A stretch of DNA of 23,377 bases, taken from assembly GCA_964603985.1 (NCBI GenBank), contig CAZRXG010000051.1, forward strand, positions 1 to 23,377. Direction: 5' to 3'. Shown here piece by piece: positions 1-6,775 of this stretch. Each line of letters begins with the position of its first letter. The first letter of the stretch is position 1. A model generated the notes under the pieces. It ran no database searches. It was not told where the DNA came from and was given only the letters and a program-made list of their open reading frames with translations. The position numbers and the translations under genes were made by a program. This DNA comes from CAZRXG01 sp964603985 (lineage in GTDB: Bacteria; Chloroflexota; Anaerolineae; Aggregatilineales; UBA3940).

Positions 1-121
1 GATATGCAGCTTTGCTCCTTTCTGCCTGAGGAGCGGCCTCACTGCACGGACGCTCGCAGGCCGGTAGTCTGGTTGGGTCGCTGCGGGCGCAATGACCGTG
101 CGCCTGCGTAGAACCCATGTT
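1..121 (-). other. 5' leader of an off-window minus-strand transcript
   Basis: This is the stretch downstream of the strong minus-strand promoter at 128-155. On the minus strand it contains a GGCGC/GCGCC stem and, near the window edge, an AAAGGAG motif (plus-strand 15-21) that resembles a ribosome binding site. No ATG, GTG or TTG lies in the 14 bases between that motif and the window edge, so any start codon would be outside the window and rather far from it. It could equally be the beginning of a structured RNA; I recognise no known RNA family. Confidence 0.4.
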
Positions 122-127
122 CTATCC

Positions 128-155
128 ATTATAGCACAAATGAGCGGGGTGTCAA
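128..155 (-). promoter_or_regulatory. Near-consensus sigma70-type promoter firing leftwards
   Basis: Read on the minus strand, a perfect TTGACA (-35, 150-155) is separated by 16 bases from a perfect TATAAT (-10, 128-133). Both hexamers match the sigma70/SigA consensus exactly, which is unusual in this GC-rich setting. Transcription would start near position 121 and leave the window to the left. It lies beyond the end of the RCC1-repeat gene and so serves the next gene off the edge. Confidence 0.75.
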
Positions 156-157
156 TT

Positions 158-169
158 GAACGTTTGTTC
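158..169 (-). promoter_or_regulatory. LexA/DinR-type operator (GAAC-N4-GTTC) upstream of the -35 box
   Basis: The palindrome GAACGTTTGTTC sits two bases upstream of the -35 hexamer of the leftward promoter. GAAC-N4-GTTC is the SOS box recognised by LexA (DinR) of Gram-positive bacteria. The position would let a repressor block RNA polymerase binding. What is seen is the palindrome and its position; that the off-window gene belongs to an SOS regulon is inference. Confidence 0.55.
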
Positions 170-309
170 GAATGTGGTTAGGGGTGGGTTGGAAGGGAGC
201 GGTTAGCGATTGGCGGTTAGCTGTCAGCGGCCCTCACCCCCGCCGAATCATACTCGTAATGCTTGCCGTAGTCGGCCTTACCTCTGCTCTCAACCTGCTT
301 GTATGCCCA

Positions 310-1578
310 TCAAGGTATGAGCTTGGTCGGGATCAGTTGAATGCCATCTCCCTCCGCACCACACAACAGCAACCGGTCTCCCCATCCCCAAAGTACACCA
401 TCACTGTCAAGAGCTATCGTATGGTACCGACCGGCAGCAATGATTACTATGTTGTGTAGATTGGGAACCTTGACAGGAATGGGGCCGTCTTCTGTGTTGC
501 CTATGCCGAGCTGTCCAGTATCGTTTGCACCCCAAGCCCAGACCGTTCCATCCTGGGCGACCGCCAGGCTATGACGGCCACCAGCAGCAATGGCTATGAT
601 GTGGGGAAGTCCACTTATTTGTACAGGAGTTGTGGCAAATGGGTTATCGCCTGGTAGAGAGACGCCAAGTTGACCTCGATTATTATTTCCCCAAGCCCAG
701 ACTGTCCCATCCTGTGCAAGGGCTAAACTATGAGAAATCCCGGTCGCAATAGAGGTAATTCCATCCAGATCCCTGACTTGAACCGGAGCCAATCTCGTAT
801 CGGTCGTTCCATCGCCAAGTTGCCCAAAATCGTTGCCGCCCCAAGCGAATACCACCCTGTCGTCTCTCAAGGCCAGCCCATAACTCCCTCCCCCGGCAAT
901 CTCCAGAATACTGGACAGGTCGGGAAGTTTAGCGGGCTTTGGTCTGCTTATAGTGGTGCCATCACCAAGTTGACCGTGCTCATTATTGCCCCAAGTCCAG
1001 ACCGCACCGTCGTTTGTAAGGGCCATACTATGGTGCAAGCCAGCAGCAATTTCGACAGCGCCGTTGATACCTGGGATTCTGACCGGCTCAAATTGGGGTT
1101 CGGGGTCCTCCAGTCCAAGCTGCCCATGTGGATTATAGCCCCAGGCGAAGACCTCACCCGCTTGGTTAACAGCCAGGATGTGATTGGCGCCGTTTGCGGC
1201 ACTGATGATAGTCTCTGTAGATAAGACTTGTTCGGGCGTACCTCCATGCCCTCCCCACAGTTGACCGTCTGCCGTCAAGAGCATTGTCAGGTCCCCCCCA
1301 CTACCTACAATAACCGTTGCCACCTCAAGCTCTGGAACTGGCGGGGGAGATATGGTAGGCAATGTCTGTCGTGTGACCTCCACGCCTCCTGTCGGGGTTT
1401 GCGAAGGTGCAGAAGGAGGAGGCGTAGGTGGCTCCTCTGTGTTGGTTGGCGACAGTGGGGCTTCAAGTTCTCCAGCAGTTCCAGAACAGGCAGCCAGCGT
1501 ACATATCATAAGGCCAGCCATCGACCGACCGACTTTGCTGCCGCAACGCAACACCAGTGAGATTGGTTTGGGAATCAT
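310..1578 (-). CDS. RCC1-repeat beta-propeller lipoprotein
   Basis: Secreted, lipid-anchored protein of about 422 residues. The chosen start gives a basic N-terminus, a hydrophobic stretch and a lipobox LAAC (Cys near residue 31); a start four codons upstream is possible but adds nothing. A Pro/Ser/Thr-rich linker of about 50 residues follows. Then come about seven RCC1-type repeats (pattern xxIAAGxxHSLAL..DGxVWAWGxNxxGQLG), the first and last degenerate, consistent with one seven-bladed propeller. RCC1 propellers are binding or scaffold modules and no catalytic residues are visible, so the ligand is unknown. The gene is the last of a minus-strand run and is preceded by the dispersed repeats at 1637-1764. 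Assignment to the RCC1 family is secure; the role is not known. Confidence 0.88.
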   Translation of the reverse strand: MIPKPISLVLRCGSKVGRSMAGLMICTLAACSGTAGELEAPLSPTNTEEPPTPPPSAPSQTPTGGVEVTRQTLPTISPPPVPELEVATVIVGSGGDLTMLLTADGQLWGGHGGTPEQVLSTETIISAANGANHILAVNQAGEVFAWGYNPHGQLGLEDPEPQFEPVRIPGINGAVEIAAGLHHSMALTNDGAVWTWGNNEHGQLGDGTTISRPKPAKLPDLSSILEIAGGGSYGLALRDDRVVFAWGGNDFGQLGDGTTDTRLAPVQVRDLDGITSIATGISHSLALAQDGTVWAWGNNNRGQLGVSLPGDNPFATTPVQISGLPHIIAIAAGGRHSLAVAQDGTVWAWGANDTGQLGIGNTEDGPIPVKVPNLHNIVIIAAGRYHTIALDSDGVLWGWGDRLLLCGAEGDGIQLIPTKLIP

Positions 1579-1636
1579 ACAGCACCCCAAATGGTTTCTG
1601 GCAAAATGCTCTTATTGGGTGGGCTTCTGCCCGCAT

Positions 1637-1713
1637 ATAGTAGAAGAATTGGCCGGGGGACGCCAGCCGCAGCTTCGAACTCGTCCGGGGTGAAGCGGCG
1701 GCACAACGCTGCT
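1637..1713. repeat. Dispersed repeat R1, copy 1
   Basis: A 77-base stretch that reappears at 3065-3138 in the same orientation with scattered substitutions and small indels. The most conserved part on the plus strand reads GGCCGGGGGAC-CCAGCCGCAGC. Both copies lie a short distance upstream of a minus-strand gene. No transposase or clear terminal inverted repeats are seen. Confidence 0.7.
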
Positions 1714-1715
1714 TT

Positions 1716-1764
1716 CCCCCTGTGAAGCCCAACGGCTCATCCGTCCCCTATGGGGGACTCGGCG
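1716..1764. repeat. Dispersed double-hairpin repeat R2, copy 1
   Basis: Shares the core ACGGCTCATCCGTCCCC and the flanking CCCCCTGTGA and GGGGGACTCGGCG with 6562-6615. On the minus strand it folds into GTCCCC-4 nt-GGGGAC followed by GAGCC-4 nt-GGCTT. The second copy keeps both stems with a longer first stem and a repaired second stem. It lies directly after R1 copy 1. Confidence 0.65.
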
Positions 1765-1823
1765 GAGCATCGGGTGTAACGTCTGCGACACGAACCTTAC
1801 TGTCGGGGCTGGAGGTAACCTAT

Positions 1824-2402
1824 CTAGCTGCGGTGGTAAATGTCGAATACAGTCGTGCGCCATTCCCCGGCAAGCTGAGTCCCTAGATGATCCAGGCGCG
1901 CTTGCAGCCTATCCCGCTTGCTCTGAGGAACTGCCCGTAGATCCGGCACTTCATCCGTAAGCTGAGCTACCACGGTGTCAAATCTATGCTTGTTCGACCG
2001 GTACGTGTGAAAGAAGCTCGTATTCCGGATTAGCTCTTCACTCATCAATCGGTCGAACTCGTCTGAAACGCGCACGAACCAGGTGCAGTAGAAGAAGTAG
2101 AACCAGGTGCCTGTTTCAAGGCTATCATACTCTGAGTGCGCCCATTGTGATGCGTCGCCGAATGCGTCCCAGACCCGGTGTATGTAGGCGTCTCCAACAT
2201 CAATCAGGGCGTGCCCGTGCAGCCGTTCAAGATCGCCGGAACGATACTTTTCATCGCCCAACCATACAGCAAGATCGCCCGCAGCAAAAAACCAATCCGC
2301 GCGATCCAACGCTTCCCCCGACAGCTCGTCAGCCAGGTAGAATGCTCCAATCAGGGCTTGAAAGAGATCGCATGCGATAGAGTACACCGCGCCAGCGTTC
2401 AT
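1824..2402 (-). CDS. Hypothetical soluble protein, 192 aa
   Basis: I do not recognise this protein. It has no signal peptide or membrane segment, is rich in Trp, Tyr, Phe, Asp and Glu, and looks like a compact mainly helical cytoplasmic protein with a basic C-terminal third. The start is supported by a GGGGGTG run four bases upstream of the ATG. It follows the membrane-protein gene at 2516-3019 in the same direction, 113 bases downstream, with a hairpin in between. Dispersed repeat R1 lies on both sides of this two-gene block. The biased composition on the coding frame argues that it is a real gene, but no function can be proposed. Confidence 0.65.
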   Translation of the reverse strand: MNAGAVYSIACDLFQALIGAFYLADELSGEALDRADWFFAAGDLAVWLGDEKYRSGDLERLHGHALIDVGDAYIHRVWDAFGDASQWAHSEYDSLETGTWFYFFYCTWFVRVSDEFDRLMSEELIRNTSFFHTYRSNKHRFDTVVAQLTDEVPDLRAVPQSKRDRLQARLDHLGTQLAGEWRTTVFDIYHRS

Positions 2403-2482
2403 AACACCCCCTGTACAAATCGATGCACCTTGATAAGCGGGGGGGGCAATTGGACATCCGTCCGATCAGGGTTGGGGTTGAG

Positions 2483-2502
2483 TCAGCGGGCGTCCCCGCT
2501 GA
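2483..2502 (-). terminator. Perfect 8-bp hairpin between two minus-strand genes
   Basis: TCAGCGGG and CCCGCTGA form a perfect 8-bp stem with a 4-nt loop just after the stop of the 2516-3019 gene. There is no following T-tract, so a Rho-independent terminator is unproven; it may protect or partially end the upstream transcript. Confidence 0.4.
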
Positions 2503-2515
2503 TTGGTTCCCGATC

Positions 2516-3019
2516 CTATGCTCCCTGAAGCAGCACGCTCATACCTACAAAGATAATTGAATTAGCTAAAACAGCTTTGATCAAATTGACGTACATAGTA
2601 CGTTTGCGTATGAGCGCTGCGCCAGTTCTGCTTACTTCCAGTATCCTCGAAAGCCTGTGACGGCGTATAAAATCAACAGTGATAGGCTCCTTTTGTTCTG
2701 CCAAAAAGATTTCAAACTCTGAAGATGTGATTGGCGGACGGCTAAACAGGAAAAGAAAGCTGCCAAAGACTGATAGGATCAAAAGCACCACTGCAATGGT
2801 ACTGAAAACATGCCCAATTCCAGTTGGGGGCGTAGGTAAAGCCAGCATTAAACTTACGACGATAGCGGCAACTGTCTGCACATGTTGCGTTTCGTCACGA
2901 AGTCTGGCATTAGCTTCAACGGCATTGGAATGTAGAGCGCCGATTTCGGCGAGAGCCAACTCCAGTGTATCTCCTGATAGATTCGTCAAGTCGTTTTGAG
3001 CATCGTGTGAGGGTTTCAT
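2516..3019 (-). CDS. Small membrane protein, 167 aa, unknown
   Basis: The protein starts with about 45 mostly helical, charged residues that may form a coiled coil. Two close transmembrane helices follow (about residues 49-66 and 74-93), then a charged cytoplasmic segment of about 50 residues containing two RRHRL/RKR-like basic clusters, and a third hydrophobic helix at the very C-terminus. I see no known catalytic motif. The start is supported by AAGGAG about 12 bases upstream and a further AGGAAG next to the ATG. The gene sits right after repeat R1 copy 2. Small helical-hairpin proteins of this shape occur in several unrelated families, so no function is assigned. Confidence 0.65.
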   Translation of the reverse strand: MKPSHDAQNDLTNLSGDTLELALAEIGALHSNAVEANARLRDETQHVQTVAAIVVSLMLALPTPPTGIGHVFSTIAVVLLILSVFGSFLFLFSRPPITSSEFEIFLAEQKEPITVDFIRRHRLSRILEVSRTGAALIRKRTMYVNLIKAVLANSIIFVGMSVLLQGA

Positions 3020-3064
3020 CTTCCTTTTTGCTCCTTGGATTCCCGGATGGTTTTACTGCCTGCA

Positions 3065-3138
3065 ATAGTAGAGGAAGTGGCCGGGGGACACCAGCCGCAG
3101 CCTCGAACTCAGCCGGGGCGAGGCGGCGCGGCGCTGCT
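3065..3138. repeat. Dispersed repeat R1, copy 2
   Basis: Direct-orientation homologue of 1637-1713. Its right edge is exactly where homology of the neighbouring lipoprotein remnant to its full-length paralogue stops, so R1 sits at the breakpoint that truncated that gene. Together the two R1 copies bracket the two unrecognised genes at 1824-3019. Confidence 0.7.
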
Positions 3139-3248
3139 CCCAGATGATGTGTGGAGGTTGGTGGAGCAGGTTGCATGCCCACACATCCAACCAGTATCAC
3201 AACTATTCCTGGTAGTACTGGTAATCGAAGTCTTGCACGATAGGGCAT
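3139..3248 (-). pseudogene. Beheaded remnant of a propeller lipoprotein (third paralogue)
   Basis: Only the signal peptide, the lipobox LVGC and the first residues of the Pro/Thr linker survive. They match the N-termini of the two full genes downstream in coordinates (3345-4769 and 4868-6370). From the CCAGATGATG near 3139 rightwards the DNA matches 4663 onwards, through the start and into the upstream spacer. To the left the match ends abruptly at repeat R1. A reading frame runs on through R1 but has nothing in common with the propeller domain. A ribosome binding site (GGAGGG) is still present nine bases upstream of the ATG, so a short lipopeptide could still be made. Confidence 0.8.
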
Positions 3249-3321
3249 GCTCGTTTTCCCTCCACAGCAAAGTCCCCCACACTTCTTATTTCGTTATTCG
3301 ATGTTTGACGCAGTCGCACGC

Positions 3322-3340
3322 AAAAAACTCCGCTGAGCAG
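3322..3340 (-). terminator. Weak terminator after propeller lipoprotein gene 1
   Basis: On the minus strand, CTGC-TCA-GCGG forms a short stem just beyond the stop codon, followed within two bases by a run of six T. The same arrangement follows the paralogue (4845-4863), where the stem is fully complementary. The stem is short, so efficiency is uncertain. Confidence 0.4.
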
Positions 3341-3344
3341 GGGG

Positions 3345-4769
3345 TTAGGGTGTCCAGGTCAAATTATTTCCAGAAAGCACATCAGTGTCTGGTACTGGGT
3401 GTGGAAGGTAGTCGGGTGCCGAAGCTGTGTATAAGCCGCCAACACTCCACCATGCCCTGAATAAGCCATCCTCAGATATTGCTACAGAAGGACCAGGGAG
3501 GGCATCGGGAAGGTCAGTGACGAATTCTCCTTGCAGGGTAATTCCCATCACCGGGGCCCCTCCGTACGGCCTTATCAGGAACATGTCTGCATATGGATCC
3601 CAACGCAAATCGCTTCCCCCAAATGGATCATCCGAAATGTGGCGGATTGAGTTCTCGGAGACAAGATAAACTCCGACGCCCCAATCCGGCGCGAGGTGAC
3701 AGGCTTCGACGCTGTATTCGCCAATTGAAACCAGGTACACATTATGCTGCAGACTGTAAGCGATATTTAAAAAGCACCTGGGTTCTAATTCGGTGACCGT
3801 GCCTGTAGTGACGTTGATAGCTCGCAGGCCGTACTCAAAGCCATATGCTCCACCACTATAGGCAACCACGGTGTCCACTGCAATCCAGCCGATGAACTTC
3901 GTTGCTCTTGCTCCCTCAAGCTTGATGACCTGCTCGCCATCCGGACTGGCTGCCCATACACCCGATACCGGCTCATAGAACCCGCCAGAGTGCCCCCAAA
4001 TTCCTTTTGCAGTGTGCAGTATCCAGCGACTGTCAGGCGACCACAGCAGTTGGAATGCGTTGTCAGACTCAGAGCTGAGTCGACGCACAATACCTGTTGT
4101 CAGATCGTAGCTGTAGACATCTGCGGAGAGTCCATCCATCGCACCAACAAAGGCCAGCCACTTTCCATCAGGCGACCATTGGAGGCTTCCCTCCCAACTG
4201 ATGGCGCTCGCGATCCCATTTACTACCCAGTAGTTTGAATCCTCATCGTTCGGATCCTGATCGGTGTATGCTGTTTCGGACGACGTCAGAGGGGTGACGT
4301 TCTCTATTTGACCTCCCGGCAGTGTCACAATAGAGAGTTCCAGATCTGTTGGCCGCGCGCCATCTGATGTAACGTATGCAACATGAACTTCGCCTGCCGC
4401 AGTCCGGGAACTGCTGACTGCAAACAGTCGTGTATAGTCATTGTTGAGCCGGGTAAGGCCTGTTCCATCTGCGTTGACCGCCCACAGATACCGTGGGGAT
4501 GAGTTACGAGCAGCAAAAACCAGCCATGGGCCTTCTGTTGACAACGGGACTGTTGGTGTCATGGTTGGTGTGGGGACAGACGTGGATGTGGGAGCAGGTG
4601 TGTTTGTGGGGAACTGCGTTGCTGTCTGTGGGGTGGCAGTGGTGGTCACCGTTGCCGCTTCCAGATGATGCGTGGGGGTTGGCGGAGCAGGCCGCACGGC
4701 CACACATCCAACCAGTATCACAACCATTCCCGATAGTATTGTTAATCGAAGTCTTGCACTATAGAGCAT
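3345..4769 (-). CDS. TolB/WD40-like beta-propeller lipoprotein, copy 1
   Basis: Lipid-anchored extracytoplasmic protein of 474 residues. The signal peptide ends in LVGC (Cys 22). A Thr/Pro-rich spacer of about 45 residues with repeated TPT-like motifs follows. The rest looks like a beta-propeller with TolB/PD40-type blades, e.g. LQWSPDGKWLAFVG and LLWSPDSRWILHTA, each joined to YxYDLxTG-type strands. I chose the Met at 4769 because GGAGG lies six bases upstream and the start aligns with the remnant copy; an ATG two codons earlier is also possible. The C-terminal 48 residues are almost identical to the neighbouring paralogue while the middle has diverged. Such propellers usually bind proteins or ligands; no enzyme motif is visible. 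Confidence 0.85.
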   Translation of the reverse strand: MLYSARLRLTILSGMVVILVGCVAVRPAPPTPTHHLEAATVTTTATPQTATQFPTNTPAPTSTSVPTPTMTPTVPLSTEGPWLVFAARNSSPRYLWAVNADGTGLTRLNNDYTRLFAVSSSRTAAGEVHVAYVTSDGARPTDLELSIVTLPGGQIENVTPLTSSETAYTDQDPNDEDSNYWVVNGIASAISWEGSLQWSPDGKWLAFVGAMDGLSADVYSYDLTTGIVRRLSSESDNAFQLLWSPDSRWILHTAKGIWGHSGGFYEPVSGVWAASPDGEQVIKLEGARATKFIGWIAVDTVVAYSGGAYGFEYGLRAINVTTGTVTELEPRCFLNIAYSLQHNVYLVSIGEYSVEACHLAPDWGVGVYLVSENSIRHISDDPFGGSDLRWDPYADMFLIRPYGGAPVMGITLQGEFVTDLPDALPGPSVAISEDGLFRAWWSVGGLYTASAPDYLPHPVPDTDVLSGNNLTWTP

Positions 4770-4844
4770 ATTCATCCTCCCTCCGCAGCAAAGCCCCCCA
4801 CACACTTCTTATTTCGTTATTCGATGTTTGACGCAGTCGCACGC

Positions 4845-4863
4845 AAAAAACTCTGCTGAGCAG
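4845..4863 (-). terminator. Weak terminator after propeller lipoprotein gene 2
   Basis: On the minus strand CTGC-TCA-GCAG forms a 4-bp stem followed by AG and six T, just beyond the stop codon. It is the same element as at 3322-3340, carried along by the tandem duplication. Confidence 0.4.
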
Positions 4864-4867
4864 GGGG

Positions 4868-6370
4868 TTAGGGTGTCCAGGTCAAATTATTTCCAGAAAG
4901 CACATCAGTGTCTGGTACTGGGTGTGGAAGGTAGTCAGGTGCTGAAGCTGTGTATAAGCCGCCAGCACTCCACCATGCCCTGAATAAGCCGTCCTCAGAT
5001 ATTGCTACAGAAGGATTTGGATCGGAAGCCGGGATCTCCTCAACAATTTGCCCATCAGGTAAGATGAGGTATTCGGGCCTTCCGCGGGGACCGTTGACCA
5101 CAAATGCATCCCATTCAGATGCCCACTGCAGGCTATAGCTCCAGACAGGAACTTCCACTGCCTCTTCAGTTTTCGGGTCAATTATCGGGAGTTTATTGGC
5201 GGTACCAAAGGTTGGCTGGTCAGCGACACGTCGGTTACTGACATCGGAGACTAGATACAGACCGGGAACCCATTCTGGCGGAAGATCGCAGAAGATAACG
5301 TCAAACTCTGTCACAGAAACGAGAAAGATCCTGTGCTCATTGCTGTAAACTACATCACCGAAGCAGCTTGGCCCGAGTTGGTCAATGGCTCCACTTGTGA
5401 TATTGACAGTACGTAGACCGCGTTCAGAGAGATATCCACCGCCGCGATAGGCAGCAACCGTATCTTCGGTAACCCAACCGAGAAACTTCGTCGCTTTGGC
5501 ACCTTCAAGCTGAATGACCTGGGCACCATCCGGGCGGCTGGCCCATACACCAGATACCGGCTCATAGAGTCCGCCACAGTGCCCCCAAAGTCCTTTTGCG
5601 GTATACAGTATCCAGCGACTGTCAGGCGACCACAGCAGCTGGAATGCGTTGTCGGATTCAGAGCTTAGGCGTCGCACCCTTCCGGTTGCCAATTCATAAC
5701 TGTACACGTCAGTAGAGATCCCATCCATAGCACCGACGAATGCCAGCCACTGTCCGTCCGGTGACCATTGGAGGCTATCCTCAAGAGTAATAGCATGAAA
5801 TATGGCCGTCACCGTGTCATAATTTGAATCCTCATCATTGGGATCCTGGTCGGTGTATGTAGTTTCGGGAGAAGTCAGCGTAATGACTTCTTTTTGACCA
5901 CCCGGGAGTGTCAGTAGAGAGAGTGTCAGCTCGCCAGCACCTAAACTGCTTGAAGCTATGTAGGCAATATGCGCCTGGCCAGTTACATCAATTAAGCTGC
6001 TCACCGCAAACAGATGGACAAATTCATCACTATTGCTAAGCTGAACCGGGCCTGTGCCATCTGGATTGACTGCAAATAAGTGGCTGACCAACCAGTTGTC
6101 TTTTGGCGAAGCAGAAGATATCAGCCATGGGCCTTCTGTTGACAACGGGACCGTTGGTGTCATGGTTGGTGTGGGGACAGACGTGGATGTAGGAGCAGGT
6201 GTGTTTGTGGGGAGGTGCGTTGCTACCTGTGGGGTGGCAGTGGTGGTCGCCGTCGCCACTTCCGGATGATGTGTGGGGGTTGGCGGAGCAGGCTGCACAG
6301 CCACACATCCAACCAGTGTCGCAACTATTCCTGATAGTATCGTTAATCGAAGTCTTGTACGATAGGGCAT
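4868..6370 (-). CDS. TolB/WD40-like beta-propeller lipoprotein, copy 2
   Basis: Paralogue of the gene at 3345-4769, 500 residues. It has the same signal peptide with LVGC (Cys 22), the same Thr/Pro spacer, and PD40-like blades (LQWSPDGQWLAFVG, LLWSPDSRWILYTA). Near the C-terminus it carries an extra segment of about 25 residues (around the motif PKTEEAVEVPVWSY) that copy 1 lacks. The frame extends upstream to 6478, but the start at MPYR aligns with the other copies and has GGAGG ten bases upstream; an ATG two codons earlier has four-base spacing. It heads the tandem lipoprotein array. Substrate and role are unknown. Confidence 0.85.
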   Translation of the reverse strand: MPYRTRLRLTILSGIVATLVGCVAVQPAPPTPTHHPEVATATTTATPQVATHLPTNTPAPTSTSVPTPTMTPTVPLSTEGPWLISSASPKDNWLVSHLFAVNPDGTGPVQLSNSDEFVHLFAVSSLIDVTGQAHIAYIASSSLGAGELTLSLLTLPGGQKEVITLTSPETTYTDQDPNDEDSNYDTVTAIFHAITLEDSLQWSPDGQWLAFVGAMDGISTDVYSYELATGRVRRLSSESDNAFQLLWSPDSRWILYTAKGLWGHCGGLYEPVSGVWASRPDGAQVIQLEGAKATKFLGWVTEDTVAAYRGGGYLSERGLRTVNITSGAIDQLGPSCFGDVVYSNEHRIFLVSVTEFDVIFCDLPPEWVPGLYLVSDVSNRRVADQPTFGTANKLPIIDPKTEEAVEVPVWSYSLQWASEWDAFVVNGPRGRPEYLILPDGQIVEEIPASDPNPSVAISEDGLFRAWWSAGGLYTASAPDYLPHPVPDTDVLSGNNLTWTP

Positions 6371-6561
6371 GTTCATCCATCCTCCCCAGCAAGGCTCCCC
6401 ATCTCTGCATCCGTGTCGGATACTCCAATCTGTACCATCGTCGTAAAGAAAATACAATCTGAACCCAAGACAGCTCAATAGATTGATCTAGCTTTAGAGA
6501 CTCCAGGAGTAACGTAAACCGGCGTATGTTCGCTGCCAGTGTCGAGTTTGCCTGACCAAAC

Positions 6562-6615
6562 CCCCCTGTGAGCCTGACGGCTCATCCGTCCCCCCATGCA
6601 CGGGGGGACTCGGCG
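6562..6615. repeat. Dispersed double-hairpin repeat R2, copy 2
   Basis: Homologous to 1716-1764. On the minus strand it forms GTCCCCCC-6 nt-GGGGGGAC (perfect 8 bp) and GAGCC-4 nt-GGCTC (perfect 5 bp). It lies in the divergent spacer between the lipoprotein gene and murD, at the boundary between the lower-GC and high-GC parts of the window. Confidence 0.65.
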
Positions 6616-6663
6616 ACGCGCTGCTTCCTCACGACCAACCGCCGCGCCCGTGCCGGAATCTGG

Positions 6664-6692
6664 CTGGCAAACCCACCGGCACGGTGTAGAAT
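6664..6692 (+). promoter_or_regulatory. Candidate promoter for murD
   Basis: CTGGCA (four of six matches to the -35 consensus) and TAGAAT (five of six to the -10 consensus) are separated by exactly 17 bases, about 85 bases upstream of the chosen murD start. It was found by eye and is only a candidate. Confidence 0.4.
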
Positions 6693-6720
6693 TGTCTGAC
6701 CAGAGTTTCGCAGGGTCTTG

Positions 6721-6745
6721 TTTAGCCGGGCACACACCGGCTAAA
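6721..6745 (+). other. Perfect 9-bp hairpin in the murD leader
   Basis: TTTAGCCGG and CCGGCTAAA form a perfect stem with a 7-nt loop, ending 30 bases before the murD ATG. No T-run follows, so it is not an obvious terminator. It may be a leader structure or a REP-like repeat fragment. Confidence 0.5.
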
Positions 6746-6775
6746 GCTGGCATTAACCACCAGGAACCGATCCGT

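Noticed and set aside
1..121. Known riboswitch, tmRNA, RNase P or SRP RNA in the left-edge transcript
   Set aside because: I could not match any conserved core of these families in the visible part; it remains an unassigned leader.
1637..3138. R1 repeats as integron attC sites flanking cassettes
   Set aside because: No RYYYAAC/GTTRRRY core pair at the ends and no integrase in the window; the internal pairing does not resemble attC.
6596..6775. 60-codon N-terminal extension of murD
   Set aside because: The translation is low-quality, overlaps repeat R2, the candidate promoter and the hairpin, and MurD proteins begin just before the Rossmann motif.
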